64,000 nucleotides of DNA from Paragordius varius (GCA_964247055.1 OZ176056.1:2604001-2668000); one strand, 5' to 3'. Numbered from the stretch's first letter, positions 26,101-38,437 are shown. A program made the numbers and translations. The notes: generated by a model from the sequence alone, not told the origin.

Positions 26101-26586
26101 GTAAAATTATAACACAGAAGCGCATTATAAAACAAATTGTGTCCATATTTAAATAAACAGATGAATGTGGTAAGATGGGAAAGAATTTTTTAACGACATT
26201 ATGTTGTTTTTACACATATGCTACTGTGTTGATAATTAATCAAAAATAATAAGTTTCGACCAACATAATTTAAATTTTGTAAATAACGAAATTGCTTAAT
26301 AAAAGATCTTGTACTATATATTTTCAAGTGCATTTTTGATAAAAAAATAGTACAGTAAGCGAAAGAGTGTTTATATGGCTGTTTATTGTAATATTTGATA
26401 TGTATATGCTTAGTGTGAATATATAAAAAATCAAATTTATAAAAATCTCGAATTGATGTTCTAATTTCAAATAGTGGGAAAATAAATTATAATTGTAAAA
26501 TACCAACCTCCATTCGTTTTGGAAAACAAGGATGATTGGGCAAGGGTGCCAGAAAAAAATAGGTAACAAAGGGCTGCTAATATCAT
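13541..26586 (-). CDS. micro-exon gene 1: secreted S/T-, Gly/Ala- and Asp/Glu-rich protein, 23 exons
   Basis: Predicted secreted protein of about 394 aa; function unknown. Exons 5'->3' (minus): 26586-26508, 25163-25134, 25008-24916, 24351-24316, 22762-22688, 22606-22520, 21523-21464, 18870-18772, 18585-18565, 18298-18275, 18213-18205, 17817-17746, 17185-17153, 17042-17007, 16653-16615, 16391-16365, 16274-16263, 16031-15981, 15725-15690, 15663-15595, 14492-14412, 14141-14082, 13596-13541. Exon 1 encodes a clear signal peptide (MILAALCYLFFSGTLA, then QSSLFSK). Every internal exon is a multiple of three (9-99 nt), has GT-AG borders and is phase 1 at both ends, so any can be skipped without a frameshift. 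Composition changes along the protein: S/T/N/Q/K-rich, then Gly/Ala/Thr-rich (exon 17817-17746), then acidic. In a row of 3' exons the split codon is G|AT (Asp). This matches the architecture of flatworm micro-exon genes; no homologue was recognised. The last exon is the least certain, and further tiny exons may be missed. Confidence 0.8.
13734..14013. mobile_element. MITE-A copy 2
   Basis: TA-flanked, starts CAGTAAAAATGG and ends TTTTACTG. It lies in the last intron of micro-exon gene 1. The interior is diverged. Confidence 0.75.
14870..15095 (-). mobile_element. hAT-2 family copy
   Basis: The right end reads CGCGTAATGGGGACCCCTG and the body has CATAAGACTGTAAAATTAC and TTGCAAATTATGGATTTTC, both shared with 40332-40600 and 46429-46960. 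A TA microsatellite (14884-14912) interrupts the left side, so the left limit is approximate. It lies in an intron of micro-exon gene 1. Confidence 0.6.
16679..16959. mobile_element. MITE-A copy 3
   Basis: Inverted ends with ACGGACAAAACG and its complement, finishing CAATTTTTACTG. It lies in the intron between the micro-exons at 17042-17007 and 16653-16615. Confidence 0.75.
18315..18517. mobile_element. MITE-B short copy
   Basis: Shortened MITE-B with AACCATTAAC...TTCACCCTCGAACAATTT on the left and GGGTGGATTTGAATCGTAAA on the right. It sits 17 bp from the micro-exon at 18298-18275, so insertion approached but spared that exon. Confidence 0.65.
18885..19170. mobile_element. MITE-A copy 4
   Basis: TA-flanked, starts CAGCAATTGAAATTAT, with inverted ACCATCCTTTTT/AAAAGTATGGT inner blocks, and ends TTATACTG. 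It lies directly beside the micro-exon at 18870-18772, with 14 bp between them. Confidence 0.75.
19355..21276 (+). repeat. repeat R, copy 2
   Basis: About 1.9 kb, in the opposite orientation to copy 1. It begins TCTCGTTCTGTTACGCAGCC with the hairpin GAAGTCCTTCGGACTTC and a short G run, and ends ...CAAAGCCATCACTTTCC. Internal modules with a GCCTTTTTACGGG-type core recur roughly every 150-165 bp (about 19571, 19735, 19895, 20045, 20220, 20352, 20495, 20650, 20812), three more than copy 1. It lies entirely in the intron between exons 21523-21464 and 18870-18772 of micro-exon gene 1. Confidence 0.85.
23196..24267. mobile_element. 1.07-kb palindromic foldback element
   Basis: The left arm starts CTGTGTGCAAAAAGG and the right arm ends TTTTTTGCACACAG. 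The arms pair over about 450 bp: GAGATAGCTTATNACCAGCG with its complement, TTATATAGTTAGGGTTTC with AACCCTAACTATAT, GTCGTCTGGTTTATGAG with CTCATAAACCAGACGAC, and GAGTGCGAATTATAAAGTA with its complement. The loop, of about 45 bp, is near 23655-23700. The right arm carries an extra unpaired block of about 120 bp. TA repeats flank both sides. It has no coding capacity and lies in an intron of micro-exon gene 1. Confidence 0.85.
25579..25904. mobile_element. MITE-B copy 3
   Basis: TTCACCTTTAAACAATTCAA repeated at the left and its complement at the right, ending TTGTGAACGGTA. The motif is triplicated at the left end. It lies in intron 1 of micro-exon gene 1. Confidence 0.8.
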
Positions 26587-28979
26587 TGATTTATAATCAA
26601 TTAAAAAAATTAAAGATTAAAAAATGATTTAAAACTGTTTTTTAAAGACGTTATAAATACTTGTTTAAAAAATTTTAACAGTTTTTTAAAATCTATTTAT
26701 AAGGTTGTTGTGTTTAAACTTTTGTTTACTAAAAATATAACATATTTTATTTAATACATGTTTACAGGCGTGAAAACCAATACACAATTTTGGTCTAGGC
26801 AATCTTTTTAACTTTTTTACATAAAAATTTAACAATTTTATATGTATCTAGAGTAAAATTTGTAAAAATAATTGGTTGATTATTTTTTGCCTAAATAACT
26901 CCACCATGACCAAAAATAGTTTGATATGCATTTCATAAACAATTGTTATATCTATTAAAATTTTTAAATTTGGTTACTACATAAATAAATTTAAAATAAC
27001 CATGTTTTAGGCTACTTTTTTGTGAAGATGTATTAAAATCGGCTAAAAATTTGGTTAAAAAACGATTTCCAATTTCGTTTATTGGTATTATGGGTCGAAT
27101 TATTGTTGACATGTTGGGTTAATATATATTCCAGACCATTTAGGAAACATACTTTGAAGGTTCTTTTAGATTGAATATTCAATAATTGTGTTCTCATATA
27201 AAGATAAAAAGCTTTAATTTTTAGAGTTTTGCGACTTCTGGAATCCGAAATTGGGACAGTTCCAAAACCCGATTGAAACAAACAGCAAATATTAAAATGT
27301 AGTCTGATAGCTCTTTTAAATTTTTTACCCTGTTGTATTAGAAAAAAATTATAGAAAAAAATGGTGTCAATTAGAGATGGGAGATTTTTGTACAATTTTA
27401 CATCCTTTTATAAAAAAATGTATAATATACCTAAAAGGCTAAATAAGCATATATATTCCGCTTAATCCCTAAATACTTTGGAAGATATTTAAATTTCAAA
27501 TCGCTCTGGGATATAAATCTGACCCGAAAAGTTATGGACTGTTACATGCCTTTTAGCATGTATAGTTTAATTTTTGGAGTTAGTAATATTGGAAAAAACT
27601 GGCGTCTTAATCTGTTTGCAATAAAATATAATTCGGCAATATTTTAGTTTAACAAGTTTAACCCATTTAAAAATTAAATTTAGTTTTTAGAATTTTTACA
27701 AAATATGTAGCACAATATAAATTGATGTGAGGATGGTAATAATCAAAATTATGTAAAACCAATTATTAGTTCGAAATTATCAACAAAGGCACATCGTGAT
27801 GGCAATATTTAATCAACTAGCAATGTATATTAAAAAGTATAAATTTACAAAAAGTTTTGTTGAATGATTAAACAATATCATTTATATGGGTGTATAAACG
27901 GGTATAGGGTAAAATTTTATTTGTGGCTTCATGATAAGATAAACTGTGCATAATTTACCAACAAAAAATAAAAATTTATATTTTCACCCGACTTATAATT
28001 TCATTCCCCTATAAACATTTTGAAAGTATCATATAGCCTAATGTGATCAGATAGGCTGTTTTTCGTAGTACAGTACTAGATTTTTAGAAAAAAACTGAGT
28101 TTACTGCTTTTTGAAATTAAAAAATTAATTTTTTATGAGTATATATTAATGACCTTTTATTTATTAATAGAAATTATATTAGAATTTGATATGGTACCCT
28201 CTGTAAAAATAACCCCATAATTTGTAGAGAAATGGTTCATTTTGCGGTAAAAAGCTAATATTGGCCTATTTTCAATTGGTTAATATTTTACTTTCTGCTC
28301 GAATTATATATAAAACTTGGGATATATTCGCGCATTGAGAAACTATGAATCTCGAACTCCACTGTAAGATTCAGCCTAATGGCTCTTTCACTAAGGGCTT
28401 TTGCAAAAAAAATTTAAAGGTAACAAAATTTATTTCAAGTAGAAAGTTTATTTTTTTTAAATTATCAAACGTAAAATTATATAGAAAATTATTATTCCCG
28501 TAACATATTTAAAATTGATAATATATGGCATATGATTTTGAAATCCTTTTTTCGTGTTACAGCGGTTTTTAATGTTTTCACTCAGTAGGTGGGAGGTTTG
28601 ATATTTCTTAATTTTCCTAAACTTTAATTTTTATTGGTTATCTCATTTTGCATAAACAAATTTGATATATTTTGTTGAAGCGTACTCGCTTTAATAATTT
28701 GATGATGCATTACTATAGATAAGTTTAATTTAAATTTGTTGCTTTCAAATTTTGGTTAATTTTTGTAAAAAAACACGATTTTATTTAACATAAATTTCAA
28801 AACGAACACTATTTTAAAAATTCTGAGTGAGAAAATTGTATAGCATTATCGAATTATATATATAAAGTGTTATAACATCTCACCCGTTCATATCGTTTCC
28901 ATCAACAAAATTTTGCTAAAAATTAAATTTTTGAAAGTATACACTTTTTAAAAAATATATCTAGTTGATATCAAAATTT

Positions 28980-29310
28980 AGCATATATTTAAAATAACTG
29001 CACGATGTCTGAATTTTTGCGTTATCTTTAAGAGAACAGTCCATTTTAAAAATCCAAATAATTTGGGACTTTCAGATCCCACATCTAACAATTTAAATTT
29101 TTTAAAAAATATTGTTTTGCTTTTTACATGTGTTTATGTTATATTTTAGTGATATTTTTCGAAACAAAGCATTTAGTTTTTGCCACAAATATTTCAAAAA
29201 ATTGCGCACCTTTTGCCATTTTATACAGAGCACCTACCACAAAAGTGTAAATAACCTTCTTTAATAATTCGTACGTTAAACTAAAAGCACCATGATAATC
29301 CAGATATTTT
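28980..29310 (+). repeat. dispersed repeat family D, copy
   Basis: Shares CCATTTTAAAAATCC, GGGACTTTCAGATCCCACAT, AAATATTGTTTTGCTTTTTA and AAACTAAAAGCACCATGA-type blocks, in the same order, with 62510-62830 and with the inverted pair at 36330-37260. It is non-coding. Confidence 0.6.
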
Positions 29311-31073
29311 CTTATAATAATATATATATGTATAAATCATCAGGTTTTTTTGCGGAAACTCTGTAATATACCACACCGATGGTGGAAAAATAAACAAAGT
29401 AAGTTTTAATTTTGTACTGCGTCAAGGTTCAAAATATCTGGTCACATTACTTTAGATTGCATTTTAAATATAAATGCTATCTCGGTACATTCAATGTAAA
29501 ACTAGAACATATCTTACACTTTATACAGGGCTTCCACACAAATAGCTTGGTGTGCCACATATTCGAAAAATAGGCATAAATAAATATGTTAATACAATTC
29601 ACACATAAGACTTTTATAATTTAGGACACTACTTATTTATTATAGTAATTTTAAAATTTGTTGCTGATCAGGACCTATTTTTATTTAAATTTACCAAAAT
29701 ATTGTTAGAGAAAGATATACCTATTTTAAGTAATATTCTCAGATAGCCAATGCAGCAAAGAAGATATATTGGCTAAAAAATTGTAAAAAATAACACTGTA
29801 TTGCGCTTTTCTGTGCTATCTGGCAGTTATAATCAAAAACTATCAATATATTATTATACTGTAATATCATAATGTGACTGGTTCTAAAATTATAGAATTC
29901 CTATTTATTTGATATTTTTCAAATCTTGGGGACATATCTCCAGAGGCCTCCGACACCTCAGCTATAATTTAATATTTAGCTAATATTTAGATATTCAATT
30001 TTAAATGGTATACTACCTGGAATACATACCCTACAATTTTTGCATATAAGGTCGGGAAATTAAAAGGAACTATGGTTGAGCCATTGGATGGAGCTAGAAA
30101 GGGACAGATAATCATAAAAATCTAGAAAATGGGTATCACAGCTCTCAGATGTGTATCAAAATTTGTGCTTCAAAACATGTCTAGGCCCCAATTTTTAATT
30201 TCAAATGCAGTTTATAATTATAATGAGTCTATAAAAATGAAAAATTATGTGCTTTACTTCGTTCTATATATCATATAGATATACAACCACATATAGTGAA
30301 ATCGAGATTCAAACCTGTAAACAAAGAAATTTATCATAAATGCAAGTCCTAGGCAGGCGAGTGATAATGATATGACAAGTCCTAATACAAATTAATTTCT
30401 TACTCGAAAAGGAAAAAAGATATGCTAAATTTATTTTTATAGAAATTAAATATTTTTAATTATTTATTTCTAAAATTATTATATTTTTTACATTATAAAA
30501 CAAAAATAGTAAGTAAAAAAATATTTTTATCGTATAATGTTATCCAAAATACGTCAATGCAAAATGTATATATTAATACAAGGAAATCATTATTTATGAG
30601 GTTATGGCTAACTTAGGTCTGATGTAATATATTCGCTTTTAACTGGTTAATTTTATTAAATGGTATATTGATAAAGTTGTTTATGCAAATTAAGACCACA
30701 ATTACGCACAAAACTTTATATATACAGATTTATTATAAACTCAAAAAACATTAATATTTCAAATTTCATATTAATTGTGATAAAAAAAAATATTTTAAAC
30801 AAAGTTTAGACATACTTTTTTTTATTAGTAGATGTGTGACTTGTTCAATCGATTATTAATAAATTTTTATTTGTTCATATGAAAGGATAAATTGTCGAAG
30901 AATAATCAAAACATATTTAATAATTATTTCATTAATTATGTGGGTTTACCTCTATGTTAGATTCATGCCCATTATTATTAATATAATTTACTTCAAATCA
31001 AAGGAATAAAAAATGTATGTTAAATTTTGATTTTATGGCTAAATTTATTCTTTAAAGCTTGTTTTGTATACCT

Positions 31074-31076
<3 letters not shown>

Positions 31077-31128
<52 letters not shown>
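31077..31128. repeat. long (TA)n microsatellite
   Basis: About 26 TA units without interruption, the longest in the window. Confidence 0.95.
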
Positions 31129-31129
<1 letters not shown>

Positions 31130-33740
31130 CAGCCGACCAAACTTTTTTATTTTTAAACCTTTAATCCGGCTTAAAAGACACTTTATGAAGTCATTTCGTC
31201 TTTTAAGCCATGAAAATTTAAAAATCAAACAAGCCACAGAGGTCTGACTCAATTTTTTTATTTCATTGCTTGATTCATTTAAATCTAAACGAAACGCCTT
31301 ATTTATAGGCTATATTTTTCGATACTAGGGGCTTAACACTATAACCTAAAAACTGGCGCTCAATCATGATGTCACATCCTACGTTTCTAACATATTCCAC
31401 CATAACAATGTGCGTAAAATGTGGTTTCTAATATCCCTGGAGATTTCGATTTAGCAGCTTCAAAAAATTTTATTTTTACTTTTTTTGTTCCATATCTAAA
31501 AATCGCAAAATAAGCGCATATTAATTAAATTTGGTAAAGTCGATTTATTCTAAATTTAATATGATCTCACATATTTGGACCTCGAATATTGAATTAAAGC
31601 AAAACAGCCGACTCGATAAGAATTGTATCACATGGTAGATTATAATTAATAGTACATTTAAAAAGGAACCATTTTATAAGCTTTTGGGGTAGTTATCTGA
31701 TCCAAAGCATCACATATTAAATAAATTAAGAAATATTATTAAGGGGCTTAAATAAACATGTATTTTACAGACGTCGGGAATTATTCCATATTTTAATAAG
31801 ATGTAAAATTATATAAAAAACCTCATTTTATTGATTTTGCCGCAATTTTTTACTATTTCTTTAACCAATTGCTAATAATACTGTCATAAAAATATACTAA
31901 ATTAATTCCATTAAATATAAAATTAATTCACAGCAGGGGTCAGCTGTTTTTGGATTGGAAAGAGTTAATCAAATATTAGTCTGTAGAAAGTACAGGTTGT
32001 ATATCAAAAGTTATACTTAAATATATAAACATTTTAATCATCATTTGGCCAAAACACCCTTTCAGTATTATATATTATTACAAATACAATAAAATATGTT
32101 CCAAAATGTATTTATTCATCTCTTCATAGAAAAATAAATGAAATGTTAATTTGCCATGTTAAATGGAATTGATGGGGCATATTATTACAGCAACGGGACA
32201 ACTGGAGCTATTATAGGCTATTTCTCATTTATAAATGGCTAACAGCGTATTTAAATCACATGTGTGTTGGCATGTATGAGATTTTTTATTTCATTAGTTT
32301 CAATAACACTCTATCATTTTTTGGGTAATTTATTTCCCAAAGCGGTTTGAAATTATCTTAAAAATTATTTAACGTAATAAGCCGATTATAAAAATATACT
32401 CTCTTTAGCCTTTTGGGCGCATTATACAGAAATCTTTTTTATCAATGTAAATTAGTAAAAAATCCTCATCTCAAACTTTTTTACAGCTATTTCTTTTTCT
32501 ATAATTTTTTTTTAAATCACAAATGCAATAGATAAATTAATTTATATTATGGTTAGAAAATGTAAATTGACTTGAAGCTTACAGGCTACATACCAGGATT
32601 TTGATATATTTTCATTTTGACATTAGCTGTTCGTTTCAATCGTGTTTTGGAGCTCTCCCAATTTTATACTTTAAAAGTCACCCAACTAAAATTATAAGAT
32701 TTTGTTATCAAATCCATGATAACAATGTTTGATAAATTAAATCTTTAGAATAACTTTCAAAGTTTTTTTTACAAAATTAAGCTCTAGGATTTAATACTAC
32801 CCCAAAAGGTAAACTAAGACCGTAATGAAGTGTTAAAATTATTCTAACATTATATATCTTGCGAACAGCTACTATATGTTTTTTACAATTAAATATGCGT
32901 CTATTAAAATTGAAAAATTATACAAACAGCAGTTAAAATTCCTCTTTAGACATTTAAATACCAAACTGGCCAATAATAACCATCGTTACTGTCGAATGGG
33001 TTATTTTCAGCCGTAACTGTATAGATTTTAATAAAACATGTGGTAGATATTATTACTTTGTATGAATTGAGTTCTTTTAAATTTCATATATATTATAATT
33101 ATCTATATTCAGGTTAATGAATAATTCTATATAAAAAACTACAACTTAAAATATTCCCAACAATTATGAATTTTTAACTTAGACAAAATTTTTATAGCAT
33201 AGCCTCTAAAAAGGAGTACGATAATATTAATTATATTTATAAATAATGGAAGGCTTGACCATAAATGAAAATAATTGTGTTATGCATTTTTGAAATAATC
33301 TAGTCTCATAAATCTGCATATGTCATTTTTTTATGTCAAAAACTATACATCCTGAATCAAAAGAGGTTATTTTACTCAATAAACATTCTTTTAACAAGTT
33401 TTAAGCTATAAAGTTCACCCATTTTTTATGTTAATCAGAGTATATAAATATAATAATTTCTTACAATCATGTCCAAATTTTCATTACAATAATCCATCAT
33501 TTTGTACTTTTTGCAAAAAAGCACTTGATAAAAAAATTAAATCTGTCAAATGAAATGTCTTGAGTTTGAAATTTTCTATTCTATGCCATTTTTTGCGCAA
33601 AACTTTAAGAAACTCATCTAATTTGCATAAAAGTAACAGGTTTGACGTCATTTATATACTTTTATATATAAAATGCAAAATTATAATAATGTTGCATCAT
33701 TTAATTATCTCTTTTTTTTATTTAAGACACAAAATTCTAA

Positions 33741-36700
33741 ATGAGATCCAAAATGTATCTTGTATATTTGGTGTGGATTTTAGCTATGTTGACAGCAGGT
33801 ATTCAAGCTATCGCATTAAGAGGTAAATCCTTTTTATCAGTTTAATTAATTTTTAATAATCTAACACGACCGTTAACGATTTTCACCGTTGATAACGCCT
33901 GTTAGGAATTGAACCGATGAATTTACAATTATATAATAATAACAAATGTAACTATTGCCCATTTTTTATTTAATACATTGAACTGGTGGTCACCAAAAAA
34001 ATGAAAAGGACCGCCCGATAAAAATTTCATAGCTGTTTTGGCACATTTGCAGATATCAATCCAAAAAATAAATAATTTATGGGTTTAAAAAGCACTTTTA
34101 GAACCGCATGCGGTCTGTGTGCCGCGGTTTGAATCCTCTGCGCAAGATTGGCATGCGCAATACCCATTTTGAAAAGTCAATCTTAATCCTGTTTTTTTGG
34201 GGTTTTTTACCATATTGTTTGGATAACTTTCGTTGCACAATTCAAGTGATTTCGTTAATAATCAGAATCTCTTGTGAGTTATCTATCCAAATTTTATTTC
34301 CATCTCATTCTTTGTTGATTCTTTTCATAATTAATGTTTAGTAGCTGCACATCATAATCTATATAACAGCCCCGTATTTACCTTTTATATTTGCCGGACA
34401 AAACATTCCGCAATTGACCAGTTTATTTTAATTTCCTAATTGATATTTTAAAGTTCATACAAACACTCTACATAAAATTGGGGGGTATAAAAATTAAATA
34501 AATATGTTCTCATGGTGTTTTAGGTTTTGGGCTTAAGAGGGCGAAAAGAGAATCATTAAGTTTTTGTAATAACTATTCCATATCGAAAATCGCAAAATTT
34601 GACATTATGCTTAATAAATTTTTTGGTAAAAACTAAATATCATTAAAACATATAATATATTTTAAAGTTAAGTCAAACATTATAAATTAAATTTCTCGAA
34701 ATCCTTAAATTCCAATTCAAACGTTTGTTCCTAATTTGAGTTTAACTAAATATGTTTTTTGTAATAGTAAAATTTAAAAAAAAAATGTTTTAATCGTGGA
34801 TATTCTGATGAATAGAAATTAGCGTCATCAATTTATAGAGAAAAGTGTTTAGGAATGTCTTATGGTGTTTAAATTTTACCATGCTCCAAAATACCATAAA
34901 TTATGGTTTATAAAATTTTTCTAAAAATCAAATATTCATTTATAAAAAAATATTTTATTGTTGTCATAATCTCGCCTTTTTTTAAAATTACTAAACCATT
35001 TTATAAATTTAAGACTTCCATAGCCCACAACTAATTATGATATAGAAATTATGTTGATCAAAATTATGTTAGATAATTTTTGGATTGAAGCATTCTTTCA
35101 GCAAAAAAACTATATTTAATAAAATATGCATAAATTTTGAGATTTCTTAATATAAATTCATAACCACAAAAAAATATTTTTCTAAAGTGGTAAGGTCCAA
35201 AACCAAAAGCACTATGAGAATCATGATGCCATTTATTATAGGATAATTTTTTCTGTGCACTGTGTTTATGTTTATTGATTTTAGGAACATATAATTTCTA
35301 TAGTTATTAAGTACCAATTTTCGTTAAGTTCTAATTGGAAAGTTTTTTAAAAACTGCTGTACATTCTATTAAATTAAACTTTATCTAAAAATAAAAAAAA
35401 TTGGGTTTCTCAGCATGCAAAAATTCGAGCCACCCAAATTCTACCAACTTTTAAATTTTGTCCCTACGCAGAATAAACAACGGACTTTATGGCAAAGTCT
35501 TTGAAATATTCCTTAAACTTTCGGTTAAGTCGAATAGGACAATGTTTGTGATATCTTCTCTAAATGTTTTCCACAACCTTTAATAATACTTCTATTCATC
35601 AATTTTTAAAGCGGTAATAATTAATTTTCTCCAAACAAAATATAATCTAATTTATTAGATATCTATCTCAAATATATCCCAATTGATAATATTTACATAA
35701 TCCAATTATAGCAGTAATTAGCCTAAAAGTTTGGAACAATAAGCTTAAACAGTAATAAAATATCAAAAACATTAAAACTTTTTTAAACCTTAAATAAATA
35801 ATTACAAGGTAGGACTGCATTTAAACATAATTTTTATTTCCATATTTTAGATTTGGGTGAATTCAATGGAGCCGACTCTGGTATATTTTGTTTTTTTTTT
35901 TTCATATATAAAAATTTATTGTTTTCTAATAATTAAATTTTCTTTATCCTAGCAACTCTTACCGCTCAAAGGAAGAAAATCAATGAGAAAGGTAGCTCAA
36001 GGCGTTATATAGGTGTAAATATTAATAGCGGCAGAAATGTGGATTAAAAATAAACGTTTATAAATTTTATATCATTTGATAGCAAAAGTCGCAGGATAAT
36101 GAATATCGAAATGATAAATGCGGTTAACATAGTAGAAAAAGCTATTATACCTTTCTGCTATAAGCCAACTTCAAAAAAGTGCATTTTTTATGGCACATCA
36201 GGTTGAATAAAATTAAATAGAAAAAAAAGCAATTAAAATTTTGTTATTAAGTACGTAGAGGCACCACCTCCAAAATCAGGAAAAAAACCTGATGAAATAT
36301 ATATTCTGATAGGTTGTCACGATTATCGATGCTTTTAGTTTTGGCCCTTTCGAGTGATTTAAGAAAGTTACACTTTTATGGTTAGTTCTCATATCAAAAA
36401 ATGGCAAAATTTCCGCACATTTATAAATAAAATTTTGAAAGCTAAATTCCCAAGAAATATCACTAAAAATATTATAAACTACACATGTAAAGCAAAATAA
36501 TATTTTAATAATTCTAATTTTTAGATATGGGCCTTCGAAAATCCCAAATTTTTTCCTCTTCTATAATAGGCCAGTCCTCTTAAAATACACAAAAATACAG
36601 GGATTGCGCGATAAAAATTTAAATGTAATTTTGATTTCGACTAAAAATATTTTTTAAAAAAAACGTACTTTTTTAGCAAAATTTTGTTGAAACGTACTTT

Positions 36701-38437
36701 ATACTATTTTATGTCATAATGGAAAATTAAAAGGTTGATATCATAAAAACAGCTTTTCTACATAATTCGATGCTGAACATTTCTAACACCGCAGAATTTG
36801 ATTAAAATACTCGTTCATCTTCAAATATATGTTAAATATGGGGCCTTTTTTTTAAACTTCCCAATATTCTTAAGCATACAAACCTTTAAATTACAATTCT
36901 GAAGCTATAGAAATGCTTAGCCTCATCGAATCATTAACAAAAAGTGTTTTTATATTATTTAAAAACTTTTTAAAACCTTTCCACATGACTCAAAATAGTA
37001 TGAGATACGCTTCAACAATATTTTGCTAATTTTCAAAAAAGTATGTCATTTTTTAAAAAATATTTTTCCATAGTTAGCACAATTTTAAATTTTTATCGCG
37101 CAATCCCGGCATTTTTGCGATTATTACAAGTAGACTAGCCCATTGTAGAAAAGCAAAATAATTTGTGACTTTCCAAGCCTACATCTAAAAATTAAATTTT
37201 TTTAAAAATTTTGTTTATATGTAGTTAATTAAGTTAAAAATAAAAATTATCTTTTCTGTATAATAAAAAGTTTTTATGATTCATTTTTAAACGCTAAAGT
37301 GCAATTATTTAGCTTTATTGTAAGTCTTTCTTGGATTATCTGAAAAATATGAAAACTTATCGATAATAATTGTATTTATCGTGGCTCATATTAACAAGTT
37401 GACGTGTTTTCCTCTATTGCATTTAATTTTATTCGACCTAAAATCCGATAATAATGCGATATTTTAACTTTGGCTTATTAAAGAAAGTTTTATTTCTAGC
37501 GTATATATAATTGGCATATTCTTTAAAGCATTTTTTAGCTGTTGAATAATATATGATTCATAAACATTTATTTTTTGCACCTCATTTTCGCTGCCAATAT
37601 TTATATTTTATACTAAAATATATTTTTATTAGAGGCTTTATATAAAATAATTAAAATTATACGGATAAAACATAAATATTTGATTATTAAAAATATAATT
37701 AATTGTGGTACCAATTTACCTCTTTGCAGCTAATAACAATTAGTTATATATTTAAATCAAGTTTAAAAAAAGAAGAGCGTTTTTGCAAAAAATATCTTTA
37801 TATTTAAGTTTGGCCCGTATAATTTTAATTTTAAATAAATAATCTATTTTTTCAGTAAGTTTATAAAATTTAAAAATTAGGTCTTGATGATTTTTGCCAA
37901 AATGACTGCAAAGATTCGAAAGGATTCTGCTCAATTTGCTCAGGTAGTTTTGCGTGATTTTTTGAAAAAAATATTAATATAAAATGTGTTTAAAGGAGTG
38001 TCTAAAGTTTAGTATTTAAACTTTTTATCATTATAATGTATAAATTGCGTTAAGAACTAACTCTACTAAGCTTTTATTATTTAATTAAATTTGTAAATAG
38101 AGCAAAAATTGAAAAAGAAAAAACGTAAAAATTAAACGGTCATTTTGTATATAATTCCAATTTTTACTGTTGGTCAAATTTTAGGCGCATTATTTTACAA
38201 ATCTAATTTTTATGGTTTAATTATATTTTACTATAAAAAACGTTCTACAATGTTTGTTACCAATCGTTTTTTTTAAATATTTATATATACAAAATTGATT
38301 TTTTATCATCAAACTTATTTTTATTATTGAAAAAGGCAAAAATTACTATTTTAGACGTTTATGAGCTTAATAATTGCCAATATAACAATTTATTCTCATA
38401 TATATTATATTATATGATAAAAAAACTAGATATTTAG
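33741..38437 (+). CDS. micro-exon gene 2: small secreted protein with a Cys-rich exon
   Basis: Exon 1 (33741-33822) encodes a good signal peptide (MRSKMYLVYLVWILAMLTAG, then IQAIALR) and ends phase 1 at a GTAAAT donor. Compatible phase 1-1 exons follow: 35851-35880 (30 nt, DLGEFNGADS), 35953-35991 (39 nt, ATLTAQRKKINEK), 36259-36312 (54 nt, EAPPPKSGKKPDEIYI) and 37881-37943 (63 nt, DDFCQNDCKDSKGFCSICS; four cysteines). A plausible last exon is 38355-38437 (DVYELNNCQYNN..., stop). 34524-34559 (36 nt, FGLKRAKRESL) is a weaker extra exon. Reading through the third donor instead gives a stop at 36048. Introns hold family D repeats and a MITE-A copy. The gene is divergent to micro-exon gene 1 and has the same design; function unknown. 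Exon 1 and the Cys exon are the most certain. Confidence 0.6.
33985..34150 (+). repeat. dispersed repeat with a Pol III B-box-like motif
   Basis: Shares ACATTTGCAGATAT and a TATGGGTTTAAAAAGC-like stretch with 59790-59912. Both end in a motif resembling a tRNA B box (GGTTTGAATCC here, GGTTCGAATAT there). A SINE-like origin is possible, but no clear A box was found. It lies in intron 1 of micro-exon gene 2. Confidence 0.35.
36330..37260. repeat. family D copies in inverted orientation
   Basis: Left-arm blocks (GGCCTTCGAAAATCCCAAA, GGGATTGCGCGATAAAAATT, AAAACGTACTTTTTTAGCAA) return in inverted form on the right (AAATTTTTATCGCGCAATCC, TTTGTGACTTTCCAAGCC). The two arms are about 250 bp each with a roughly 300-bp spacer. 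It lies in an intron of micro-exon gene 2. Confidence 0.65.
37647..37836. mobile_element. MITE-A short copy
   Basis: Ends ATTAAAATTATACGGATAAA and GGCCCGTATAATTTTAATT in inverted orientation. It stops about 45 bp before the Cys-rich exon 37881-37943. Confidence 0.6.

Larger units (their letters stand above)
26587..33740. other. gene-poor interval between the two divergent micro-exon genes
   Basis: No complete gene is supported. It holds repeat family D (28980-29310) and a TA microsatellite (31077-31128). A plus-strand stretch at 27227-27299 (phase-1 start, FCDFWNPKLGQ...) and a minus-strand stretch at 30398-30248 (LVISLSLACLGLAF...) look exon-like but stay isolated. The promoters of both micro-exon genes should lie at its two ends, but no motif was recognised. 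Confidence 0.5.

Noticed and set aside
27033-27395. 120-codon minus-strand ORF, and an opposing plus-strand phase-1 stretch FCDFWNPKLGQ at 27227-27299
   Set aside because: Neither has a compatible neighbour exon, signal peptide or homology. The minus ORF is likely a shadow of A+T-rich sequence.
31059-31252. ORFs on both strands with alternating Tyr-Ile
   Set aside because: They are a translation of the (TA)n microsatellite.
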